From positions 1-17,183 of the forward strand of contig CAMDBK010000029.1 of assembly GCA_945889235.1 (NCBI GenBank): DNA of 17,183 nt. The letters are read 5' to 3'. The position numbers and the translations under genes were made by a program. Each line of letters begins with the position of its first letter. Position 1 is the first letter of the stretch. This DNA is from Chitinophaga pinensis (lineage in GTDB: Bacteria > Bacteroidota > Bacteroidia > SXHM01). The notes under the pieces were generated by a model, which did not search any database, had not been told where the DNA came from, and saw nothing but the letters and a program-made list of their open reading frames with translations. Of this stretch, positions 1-6,728 are shown one piece after another.

Positions 1-449
1 CAGATTCAGCGCAGCAAAAAGAAGAGCTGTGGCGATTGCGAAGAAATGTTTCGCCTGCTGTAAACGCTTATTCATTAACAAAAGCAGAAGATGTAGTTGT
101 TCCCCGCGCTAATCTTCCGGCATTAATTACTTCAGTAAAAGAGATTGGAGCAGAATACAAATTCAACTCAGTTTGCTACGGACATGCGGGTGACGGCAAT
201 CTGCACATCAACATCATGAAAGAACAACTGAGTGATGAATGGTGGAACAAAGAAGTGAACGAAGGAATTGAAAAAATTTTTATTCGCGTTATTGAATTAG
301 GCGGAACACTTTCTGGCGAACATGGAATAGGAATTGCCAAACGCCCCTACATGTCGCTTGCCATGGGCGAAGTAAACCTGAACCTTATGCGCGGAATAAA
401 AAATGTTTTTGACCCGAAAGGGATTCTAAATCCCGGAAAAATTTTCTGA
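1..449 (+). CDS. FAD-linked oxidase, C-terminal part (GlcD/D-lactate dehydrogenase type), 5' truncated by window
   Basis: This is the end of a FAD-binding oxidoreductase that oxidises a 2-hydroxy acid such as glycolate or D-lactate; the exact substrate cannot be told from this fragment. The reading frame is open from base 3 and ends at the TGA at 447-449. The first ATG-like start inside the window, a TTG at base 36, is not the true start, because the frame continues upstream without a stop. The family signature is plain: GHAGDGNLHINI near bases 180-216, then GGTLSGEHGIG near 300-333, then a final FDPKGILNPGKIF. These histidine- and glycine-rich motifs belong to the FAD_oxidase_C domain, which closes over the substrate site. 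The last residues coincide with the usual family C-terminus, so the 3' end is intact. It is followed by about 60 bases before the next regulatory site and is probably not part of the next operon. Confidence 0.9.
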   Translation, partial: DSAQQKEELWRLRRNVSPAVNAYSLTKAEDVVVPRANLPALITSVKEIGAEYKFNSVCYGHAGDGNLHINIMKEQLSDEWWNKEVNEGIEKIFIRVIELGGTLSGEHGIGIAKRPYMSLAMGEVNLNLMRGIKNVFDPKGILNPGKIF

Positions 450-507
450 TGAGAGGCTTATAATTGCCTTAAAAAAACAATTAACCTGAGAATAATCTTT
501 CCATTTT

Positions 508-521
508 ATGACAAATGTCAT
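508..521. promoter_or_regulatory. Crp/Fnr-family-type palindrome upstream of the hemN operon
   Basis: ATGACAAATGTCAT is a perfect inverted repeat with 6-nt arms (ATGACA/TGTCAT) around AA. It contains the TGAC-N4-GTCA core typical of sites bound by Crp/Fnr-superfamily dimers such as Fnr, HcpR and NnrR types. Its centre lies about 41-46 nt upstream of the start expected from the -7 box at 544-551, which is the position of a class II activator. No TTTG -33 box is found at the proper distance, fitting an activator-dependent promoter. The regulator itself is not in the window, so its identity (oxygen, nitric oxide or other signal) is inferred only from the hemN gene downstream. Confidence 0.65.
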
Positions 522-543
522 GAAGCAAATGCTTTGCGCCCTG

Positions 544-551
544 TAGTTTTG
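544..551 (+). promoter_or_regulatory. Bacteroidota -7 promoter element for the TerB-hemN operon
   Basis: TAGTTTTG matches the Bacteroidota -7 consensus TAnnTTTG exactly. It lies 17 nt before the ATG at 569, giving a very short leader. The matching upstream TTTG at about 20 nt is missing, and the Crp/Fnr-type palindrome covers roughly that position instead. Confidence 0.6.
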
Positions 552-568
552 TAAATAAAAACGAAATC

Positions 569-973
569 ATGATTACACGCAGCTTTTACAAAGAACTCGG
601 CAAACTGTTATATGCAGTTGCTAAAGCAGACGGAACAATAAATCCAAATGAAGTGAAAGAACTCAAACGGGTTATAAAATCAGAACTGGTTCCTGCTGAA
701 AAAGAAACCGATGAATTCGGAACCGATGCTGCTTTTTATACTGAATTTGAGTTTGACATATATGAAGAAATGGAAATAGATACTGAATTGGCATATGATT
801 CATTTATCAGTTTTGTAAAGGAACATGAAAACTATGTAACTCTTGAAATGCGTGAGAAAGCATATTATCTGGCTACCAGTGTTTCCGATACTTTCAAAGG
901 AAAAAACAAAGCAGAAAAAAAATTGATTGCACGTTTGAGAAAAGATTTAAAGTTGAATAAATATATCTTATAA
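569..973 (+). CDS. TerB-like family protein
   Basis: A 134-residue protein resembling the TerB/DjlA N-terminal helical fold. Visible features are an N-terminal helix followed by AKADGTINPNEVKELK (residues 18-33), the acidic metal-binding-type loop characteristic of TerB, and a C-terminal helix pair around residues 95-130. A run rich in Asp and Glu lies in the middle (residues 44-75). TerB-like domains are linked to tellurite and stress responses and may bind divalent metal, but the role of this stand-alone protein is not established. It has no signal peptide and should be cytoplasmic. It is the first gene of a tight operon: its TAA is followed after one base by the ATG of the next gene. Co-transcription with hemN suggests a role under low oxygen or redox stress; this is inference. 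Confidence 0.75.
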   Translation: MITRSFYKELGKLLYAVAKADGTINPNEVKELKRVIKSELVPAEKETDEFGTDAAFYTEFEFDIYEEMEIDTELAYDSFISFVKEHENYVTLEMREKAYYLATSVSDTFKGKNKAEKKLIARLRKDLKLNKYIL

Positions 974-974
974 A

Positions 975-1406
975 ATGAAAAATAAAACAGGGATTTGGAT
1001 TGACCATAAACGTGCGGCAATCGTAAACTTCAACGAAAAAAATGAAGAGAAAGATTACTTCATTGAATCAGGATTTGAAGGAAAAGAACGGGAAGACGGA
1101 GAAGACCGCAACAAAAATAATGCTCGTATGGGTTCGCATTACATCAGTGATGAAACGGGGTTTGAAAACAGACATAAAGAGTTGTTGCGCAAGTTTTATC
1201 TTGAAGTAATTCTCCGCATCAGCGAAGATTCTGAAGTCTATATTTTTGGTCCTGCAGAAGCAAAAAACGAACTTGCTGCTAAAATCAGAAACTATGAGTC
1301 GTTAAAAATACTCATTACTAAAATTGAAGCTGCAGACCGTATGACAGACAAGGAGGCAGCAGCAAAAGCAAGAGAATATTTTCATGTTAAAAAATTAGCA
1401 GCCTGA
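975..1406 (+). CDS. Small eRF1/Pelota-like (baeRF or host-attachment-like) protein
   Basis: A 143-residue cytoplasmic protein. It opens with KTGIWIDHKRAAIV, a beta strand pattern typical of a group of short bacterial proteins related to the C-terminal domain of eRF1/Pelota, often annotated as host attachment or translational machinery proteins. The segment VYIFGPAEAKNELAAKI (about residues 92-108) looks like the conserved glycine-proline strand-helix of that domain. Residues 36-65 are charged and probably disordered. No GGQ motif or catalytic site is visible, so peptide-release activity is not supported. The start lies one base after the TerB-like stop and the gene ends one base before hemN, so translational coupling is likely. 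Family assignment is from remembered motif resemblance and is moderately certain; the function is unknown. Confidence 0.55.
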   Translation: MKNKTGIWIDHKRAAIVNFNEKNEEKDYFIESGFEGKEREDGEDRNKNNARMGSHYISDETGFENRHKELLRKFYLEVILRISEDSEVYIFGPAEAKNELAAKIRNYESLKILITKIEAADRMTDKEAAAKAREYFHVKKLAA

Positions 1407-1407
1407 A

Positions 1408-2766
1408 ATGAACAAGTTGCTCATCAGCAAATACAACGTTTCTGGACCACGCTATACCAGCTACCCCACTGTTCCGTATTGGAAGAATAATATTACAACG
1501 GAAACATGGAAAGGGCAAGTTTTAGACGCATTCCACCAAACCAATGACAGCGAGGGAATAAGCCTTTACATTCACTTACCATTTTGCGAAAGCCTTTGCA
1601 CCTATTGCGGATGCAACACGCGCATAACCGTTAATCACGCTGTTGAAGGCCCGTACATTGATGCGTTGTTAAAAGAATGGGCCATGTATCTTGATACTTT
1701 TCAGGAAACACCACGCATTAAAGAAATACATCTTGGTGGCGGGACGCCAACTTTTTTCAGCCCTGAAAATTTAGCTGCTTTGATGGAAGGAATTATTTCT
1801 TCAGGTCATCTTTTGAAAGATGCTCAATTGAGTTTTGAAGCGCATCCTAACAACACAACCAAAGAACATCTTGAAACATTGTACGCAGCTGGTTTCAGGC
1901 GATTAAGCTTAGGAATACAGGATTTTGATTCACAGGTACAAAAAGCAATTCACCGTTTGCAAAGTTTTGAGCAGGTGAAAAGTATAACAGAACTTGCACG
2001 TGAAATCGGATACACTTCTATTAATTATGATTTGATTTACGGCCTGCCTTTTCAAACTGTTGAAAGCATTTCCGATACGATTAACAAAGTAAAAATGCTG
2101 CGCCCCGACCGAATTGCATTTTACAGTTATGCACATGTTCCATGGATAAAACCTTCACAACGCGGTTATTCTGAAAGTGATTTACCTGAGCCTGCAACCA
2201 AGCGTAAACTCTATGAAACAGGGAGAGAGATGTTGGAATGGGCCGGATACTTAGAAATTGGTATGGATCATTTTGCCTTGCCAACAGATACACTTTTTAA
2301 AGCCTCAGGAACTGGAAATCTTCACCGGAATTTTATGGGCTACACTTCAAGCAAAACACACTTACTCATTGGATTGGGAGTATCTTCCATTAGCGACAGT
2401 TGGACTGCATTTGCACAAAATGTAAAAAGTGTAGATGGCTATCTGGAAAAAATAAATGCCGGTGAATTGCCTGTTTTCAGAGGACATTTACTAACAGCAG
2501 AAGATTTGATTCTGCGCCAGCATATATTGAATATTATCTGCAAAGGAGAAACCACATGGAAACGTGAAGACGAACAATGTAATTCACTTTACTCTGCACT
2601 TGAACAATTGGAAGAACCGGAACACGATGGACTTGTTGAGATTGTTCCTTTTAAACTGAAAGTTACCAATAAAGGAAAAAATTTTGTGCGGAATATCTGT
2701 ATGGCTTTTGATGCGCGTTTGCACAGAAGTCAGCCGAAGGCACAACTGTTTTCGCAAACGGTTTAG
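1408..2766 (+). CDS. hemN: Oxygen-independent coproporphyrinogen III oxidase
   Basis: HemN is a radical-SAM enzyme that decarboxylates two propionate side chains of coproporphyrinogen III to give protoporphyrinogen IX without oxygen, in heme synthesis. At 452 residues it has the length of true HemN, unlike the shorter HemW relatives. The N-terminus carries the GPRYTSYPTVPYW substrate-side motif (residues 13-25), which HemW lacks. The 4Fe-4S cluster is held by C60, C64 and C67 in CESLCTYC, with the extra C69 in the CGC seen in HemN. GGGTPTF (110-116) is the SAM-binding glycine motif. The C-terminal domain is present and seems complete. The ATG at 1408 follows the previous stop by one base. The upstream Crp/Fnr-type site fits the known tendency of hemN to be induced when oxygen is low. 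It ends 7 nt from the convergent monooxygenase gene, with no strong terminator between them. Confidence 0.93.
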   Translation: MNKLLISKYNVSGPRYTSYPTVPYWKNNITTETWKGQVLDAFHQTNDSEGISLYIHLPFCESLCTYCGCNTRITVNHAVEGPYIDALLKEWAMYLDTFQETPRIKEIHLGGGTPTFFSPENLAALMEGIISSGHLLKDAQLSFEAHPNNTTKEHLETLYAAGFRRLSLGIQDFDSQVQKAIHRLQSFEQVKSITELAREIGYTSINYDLIYGLPFQTVESISDTINKVKMLRPDRIAFYSYAHVPWIKPSQRGYSESDLPEPATKRKLYETGREMLEWAGYLEIGMDHFALPTDTLFKASGTGNLHRNFMGYTSSKTHLLIGLGVSSISDSWTAFAQNVKSVDGYLEKINAGELPVFRGHLLTAEDLILRQHILNIICKGETTWKREDEQCNSLYSALEQLEEPEHDGLVEIVPFKLKVTNKGKNFVRNICMAFDARLHRSQPKAQLFSQTV

Positions 2767-2773
2767 TTCCTTT

Positions 2774-4234
2774 TTATTTTACCCATTTAAAATCCTGCGG
2801 TTTCATTTTCTTCATTCGCTTCCAATATTGAAACGTGAATCCCGGCCAGATAGAAGTATTTTTTCCTTCTGCTGTCTGATACCAGCTTACACAACCAGAA
2901 TTCCAGACGGTGTGTTCTAATTTTTTCTGAATTTCCATGTTATAATTTTCCTGCACATCGTCTTTTACATCCATGTATTTATAGCCTTTTTCTCTAAGAC
3001 TTTGGATGCATTGAACAATGTAATTTACCTGTGCTTCAATCATAAAAATCATTGAATTACTTCCAAGCCCGGTATTAGGACCAATGATAAAAAATAGATT
3101 TGGGAAATGCTTTACAGTGGTCCCCAAATAAGCTTCAGGTCCGTGTTTCCATTCTTCGAGCAACAGTTTTCCATTTAAACCTTTTACCACAAAATCCTTT
3201 GGATAGTCAGCAGCATTAAATCCGGTTCCAAAAATAATTGCATCTACCTCACTGCGCTTACCATCTTTTGTAATAATTGCATTGCCTTCAATTTTATCAA
3301 TTCCTTCTGTAATCAGCTGTGATTGCTGCAAAGTAAGTGCTGTATAATAATCATTACTGATTAAAATACGTTTGCAACCCAAGGTGTACTTCGGAGTCAA
3401 TTTTTTTCTCAACTCTTCATTGGTAACAGATTTTTTTAAATGCCTGAGCGAAATTTTCTCCAGCAATTTTGTCCACTTGGGATTAACAACCAAACCCAAC
3501 GCAGACGATTCCAAAATCCAGTAAATAAAGTAGCGATAGATTTTTTGTGTGAAGGGTAAAAACCTGAACATCTTTTTTTCAAATGCGCTCATATTGCGGT
3601 CGGGCTTTGGCAAAACCCAGGGTGCTGTGCGCTGAAAAAGATAAAGCGCTTTTACTTTATTTACAATATTAGGAACTATTTGAATCGCACTGGCACCTGT
3701 GCCAATCACTGCCACTCGCTTGTCTGCTAAATCAAAACTGTGATCCCAATCCGATGAGTGAAATGTTTTCCCTGTAAAAGTTTCTATTCCTTTTATGTGC
3801 GGAATAACAGCACGGTTCAACGGCCCCATTCCGTTTACAAATGTCTTAGCTATTATCGTTTCGCCCGACTGTGTATGAATATTCCACTGCGAATTTTTTT
3901 CGTCAAACTCAGCACCTGAAATGTTGGCGTTATATTTTATAAATGAAGTAAGTTCATATTTCTTCACACAGTTTTTCAGGTATTCCAATATTTCTGCCTG
4001 TGGCGAAAACATGCGGCTCCAGTTTGGATTAGGCTCAAACGAAAACGAATACATGTGAGAAGAAACATCGCAGGCAACACCGGGATACGTGTTGTCACGC
4101 CATGTTCCGCCAATTTCAGAAGCGCGTTCAAAAATCAGAAAATCGGTAATGCCTGCTTTTTTCAGTTGTATGCCCATGCATATTCCTGAAAAGCCGCTGC
4201 CGATAATTGCAATGCCGGTTTGAGTTGTTGCCAT
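2774..4234 (-). CDS. Flavin-containing monooxygenase, Baeyer-Villiger type
   Basis: A 486-residue cytoplasmic FAD/NADPH enzyme of the flavin monooxygenase superfamily. FAD binds at the N-terminal Rossmann motif GSGFSG (residues 12-17), followed by EIGGTWRDNTYPG (about 40-52), which is typical of Baeyer-Villiger monooxygenases. The diagnostic fingerprint FxGxxxHxxxW is present as FTGKTFHSSDW (153-163). NADPH would bind the second Rossmann motif GTGASA (178-183). A GTGFNAADYP segment late in the protein matches the conserved ATG-type motif of the superfamily. Such enzymes insert oxygen next to a ketone or oxidise heteroatoms; the substrate cannot be predicted. The length is slightly under the 500-550 common for type I enzymes. 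The gene starts 26 nt after the stop of the peptidase gene on the same strand, and no consensus promoter is seen between them, so the two may be co-transcribed. Confidence 0.88.
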   Translation of the reverse strand: MATTQTGIAIIGSGFSGICMGIQLKKAGITDFLIFERASEIGGTWRDNTYPGVACDVSSHMYSFSFEPNPNWSRMFSPQAEILEYLKNCVKKYELTSFIKYNANISGAEFDEKNSQWNIHTQSGETIIAKTFVNGMGPLNRAVIPHIKGIETFTGKTFHSSDWDHSFDLADKRVAVIGTGASAIQIVPNIVNKVKALYLFQRTAPWVLPKPDRNMSAFEKKMFRFLPFTQKIYRYFIYWILESSALGLVVNPKWTKLLEKISLRHLKKSVTNEELRKKLTPKYTLGCKRILISNDYYTALTLQQSQLITEGIDKIEGNAIITKDGKRSEVDAIIFGTGFNAADYPKDFVVKGLNGKLLLEEWKHGPEAYLGTTVKHFPNLFFIIGPNTGLGSNSMIFMIEAQVNYIVQCIQSLREKGYKYMDVKDDVQENYNMEIQKKLEHTVWNSGCVSWYQTAEGKNTSIWPGFTFQYWKRMKKMKPQDFKWVK

Positions 4235-4260
4235 TGAAAGGCAAAGTAAATGAATTTGAT

Positions 4261-5982
4261 TTACAAAGCAGCCAGTTCCGCTTTCACAAAAGCAGCCAAC
4301 TCATGCACATACTCTTTTGAGAAGTTGAAAGAGATGCCTGCTGTTTCGTAAACCTCGCGTATAGGGCGTGAATAGCCAAGACTGAGTGCTGCCATATACT
4401 TATCAACTGTTTGTGCTGGATTTTTCTTGTAGTTTTTCCAGAGGGCAATTGCACCTAATTGTGCTATCGCATATTCAACATAATAAAACGGAACTTCAAA
4501 CAGGTGCAATTGTTTTTGCCACATGGTGGCCCGTGCATCTTCATTACCACTCCAGTCAACTACTTTGGTATCAAATTTATCAAGAATGGATTGCCATGCT
4601 TTTGCTCTTTCGTCAACAGTATGATTGGGATTCTCATACACCCAGTGCTGAAACTTATCAATCGTACCAACCCAAGGAAAAATATGCAACACTTTTTCCA
4701 GATGTTCTTTTTTTGCTCTCCGCAAATCGTCTTCATTTTCAAAGAAAATATCCCAGTTATCCATTGTCAATAATTCCATTCCCATTGAAGCTAATTCAGC
4801 AACTTCAGAAGGCAAACTCTTCATCTGAGTAACAGGAAGATTGGCGCTGAGAAATGAATGAACAGCATGTCCGCCTTCGTGAATCATTGTAATCATATCA
4901 CGAAACGAACCCACAGAATTCATGTAAATAAAAGGTGCGCTTGTTTCGTAAAGCGGATAATTAAAACCACCCGGTGCTTTTCCTTTTTTTGATTCAAGGT
5001 CAAGATTTCCTTTCGCTTTCATTATTTCCAGACACTCGGCAAAGTAAGGGCGGACACGGTAAAACAATGCAATGGTTTTATCAGTTAATTCATTTCCATC
5101 CGGTGTAACTGTTAATGCTTTTTTGCCGGTTTTATCCACTTCCATATCCCATGGACGAAGTGAATCTAATTTCAATAATTGCTTGCGTTCCAGATCAAAC
5201 TCGCGCATAATAGGAACTATTTCCTGGGCAATAGCATCATGAAAATCAAAGCAATCCTGCACCGAATAATCAAACCTGCCTAACTCGGCAAATTTGTAGT
5301 CACGGTAATTTTTAAAGCCTGCATTTACTGCAATTTTATTTCTAAGATTAATAAGCAACGAATACAGTTCGTTCAGTTTCTGAACATCTTGTTGTCTGCG
5401 CGCTTTCAAAATACCATAAACGGTTTCGCGAATGTTGCGGTCGGTTTGCTTCAGAAAATTCGCACCTTTCTGCATGGTCATTTCTTCACCGTTGTAGGTG
5501 ATTGTTTGCACTGCAGAAATACTTCCGAATTTTTGTTGCTCTTCATTCAACTCACGCTCGAGCGAAATATTTTCTTCACGGAAAATCTCTAACTGCTTTT
5601 TTATTCCGCGCAAGTAAACAAAATATTTTTTGTTGTCTAACTCAGCCGCAAATGGTGAATCGACAAGTTTTTTGTTCATGTCATTTTCAAAAGGTGCAAC
5701 TTTTGGTTGAATCTCGTTGATGTAAAACAAAAACTTCTCAGCCAGTTTTTGGTCGGTTGTATCAATGTTCATGCGGATATAAGCCCATCCGGTTTCTTCT
5801 TCAGCAACTGCTTCCACTTCGCTGCGGTCTAAAATCCAGTTCTCCAATTCCTGAACAGAATTAATTTTTCTTTCGCGCAGATTCAGAAAATAAGGTTCAA
5901 GAATTTCCCACGAAATGATTTTAAAATCTTCGGGAAGAAAACGTCTTTTCTTTTTCAAGGATGTTTCGAGAGTTGCTTGCAT
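4261..5982 (-). CDS. M3 family oligoendopeptidase
   Basis: A 573-residue zinc metallopeptidase of the M3 family (oligopeptidase F-like), which cuts short peptides in the cytoplasm. The zinc site is HEGGH at residues 368-372, and a likely third ligand is E396 in the SEVAELAS segment about 25 residues later. The sequence FIYMNSVGSFRDM just before the motif and the late FYYVEYAIAQLGA segment are typical of M3 oligoendopeptidases. There is no signal peptide and the length fits the family. The start at 5982 is the first ATG of a frame that begins with a basic, lysine-rich stretch. Upstream lies a 91-nt gap holding a REP-like hairpin; no TAnnTTTG promoter was found there, so transcription may come from the DUF5606 promoter. 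The monooxygenase gene follows after 26 nt. Confidence 0.93.
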   Translation of the reverse strand: MQATLETSLKKKRRFLPEDFKIISWEILEPYFLNLRERKINSVQELENWILDRSEVEAVAEEETGWAYIRMNIDTTDQKLAEKFLFYINEIQPKVAPFENDMNKKLVDSPFAAELDNKKYFVYLRGIKKQLEIFREENISLERELNEEQQKFGSISAVQTITYNGEEMTMQKGANFLKQTDRNIRETVYGILKARRQQDVQKLNELYSLLINLRNKIAVNAGFKNYRDYKFAELGRFDYSVQDCFDFHDAIAQEIVPIMREFDLERKQLLKLDSLRPWDMEVDKTGKKALTVTPDGNELTDKTIALFYRVRPYFAECLEIMKAKGNLDLESKKGKAPGGFNYPLYETSAPFIYMNSVGSFRDMITMIHEGGHAVHSFLSANLPVTQMKSLPSEVAELASMGMELLTMDNWDIFFENEDDLRRAKKEHLEKVLHIFPWVGTIDKFQHWVYENPNHTVDERAKAWQSILDKFDTKVVDWSGNEDARATMWQKQLHLFEVPFYYVEYAIAQLGAIALWKNYKKNPAQTVDKYMAALSLGYSRPIREVYETAGISFNFSKEYVHELAAFVKAELAAL

Positions 5983-5998
5983 GGGAAGTTATTATTTA

Positions 5999-6056
5999 GC
6001 CTTTCGCACTAACTCGCTCAAATGTCCACAGGACATTTGCCGTGCTCGGGGTGACA
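5999..6056. repeat. REP-like extragenic palindrome
   Basis: The gap between two minus-strand genes holds a perfect hairpin: CAAATGTCC (6019-6027), loop ACA, GGACATTTG (6031-6039). It is flanked by CTTTCGCACTAACTCGCTC on the left and GTGCTCGGGGTGACAG on the right. The right flank shares 11 of 13 bases with the element at 6849-6861 in this window. Compact GC-rich stems with such edges resemble dispersed REP elements moved by Y1 (RAYT) transposases; no such transposase is in the window. It is not followed by a T-run on the minus strand, so a classical terminator role is less likely. Confidence 0.5.
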
Positions 6057-6073
6057 GATTTACTTAAATAAAA

Positions 6074-6613
6074 CTAAGCTGTTCCTGATTTTCTTACGCC
6101 TACGGTAGTGCTTATTTTAGGAGCTGCCGGTTTAGGAATTGATTGTTTGCCAATGTTTCCGCCCGGTTTTACAGTTCCTTTGTCATGCGCATGAGCCACA
6201 TCAATGTGCTTGTCATCTGCTGCTTTTTCTTTTGTATGCAAGCCTGCGTCATGCAGCATGTTATACCACTGAAACAATTTTTTTATGTCGGATACATACA
6301 CACGGTCTTTATCGTATTCCGGCAATACTTTTTCCATTTGTTTTTTCAACTCATCGTTGGAAGCTTTTCCCGCATCAAAAGCTTTTTCGCCCTTCAGTGC
6401 TTCCATTACTTTTTTCAAAACATCTTCCAGTGGCTGATCTTCGCCTGTAGTGAAAATGCTAATATTTTCCAATGAAACTACTTTTTGTGAAGCGTAAACG
6501 GGAATACGTTTTTTGTCGGTTAATGATTCGGCAATAAAACCGTTTTTGGTTTGGCTGATAACTTTAAAAAGTCCGCTCTGTCCTGCAATTGAAACTATTT
6601 CGCTGATGTCCAT
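6074..6613 (-). CDS. DUF5606 domain protein
   Basis: A 179-residue protein whose N-terminal half (residues 3-60, with the pattern SIAGQSGLFKVISQTKNGFIAESL) matches the DUF5606 family, known to me only from Bacteroidota. Residues 60-125 form a helical part with the conserved stretch VYVSDIKKLFQWYNML. The last 45 residues are low-complexity, rich in Lys, Pro, His and Gly, and probably disordered. No signal peptide or membrane segment is present. No biochemical role is known to me. It has its own clear promoter at 6663-6694, with a leader of roughly 40 nt. It is followed by the REP-like hairpin and the M3 peptidase gene on the same strand, so it may lead a three-gene transcript with the peptidase and the monooxygenase. 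Confidence 0.82.
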   Translation of the reverse strand: MDISEIVSIAGQSGLFKVISQTKNGFIAESLTDKKRIPVYASQKVVSLENISIFTTGEDQPLEDVLKKVMEALKGEKAFDAGKASNDELKKQMEKVLPEYDKDRVYVSDIKKLFQWYNMLHDAGLHTKEKAADDKHIDVAHAHDKGTVKPGGNIGKQSIPKPAAPKISTTVGVRKSGTA

Positions 6614-6662
6614 TCTATCTTATTTGTGAATTAGTGATTTTATAATTTAGTGATTATGTTGG

Positions 6663-6694
6663 CAAACCTACATGAAAAGGGTGAAATACGCAAA
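6663..6694 (-). promoter_or_regulatory. Bacteroidota promoter for the DUF5606 gene
   Basis: On the minus strand TTTG (6694-6691) is followed after exactly 20 nt by TAGGTTTG (6670-6663), a full match to the Bacteroidota consensus TTTG-N19-21-TAnnTTTG. Transcription should start near 6655, about 40 nt before the ATG at 6613. This is the best promoter match in the window. Confidence 0.72.
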
Positions 6695-6728
6695 AGAGAA
6701 ACAAGATATAAGAATCAAGAGTCAGGAT

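Noticed and set aside
461..483. TAATTG/CAATTA hairpin after the FAD oxidase as terminator
   Set aside because: Six AT-rich base pairs with an 11-nt loop are too weak, and no T-run follows the stem.
2776..2793. ATTTTA/TAAAAT inverted repeat at the hemN/monooxygenase junction as terminator
   Set aside because: The stem has no GC pairs and lies inside the monooxygenase coding end; it may be chance in AT-rich DNA.
4386..4832. Plus-strand frames opposite the M3 peptidase (for example 148 residues)
   Set aside because: The minus strand encodes a complete peptidase with its zinc motif. The opposite frames match no family and are rich in Cys, Phe and His as expected for antisense reading.
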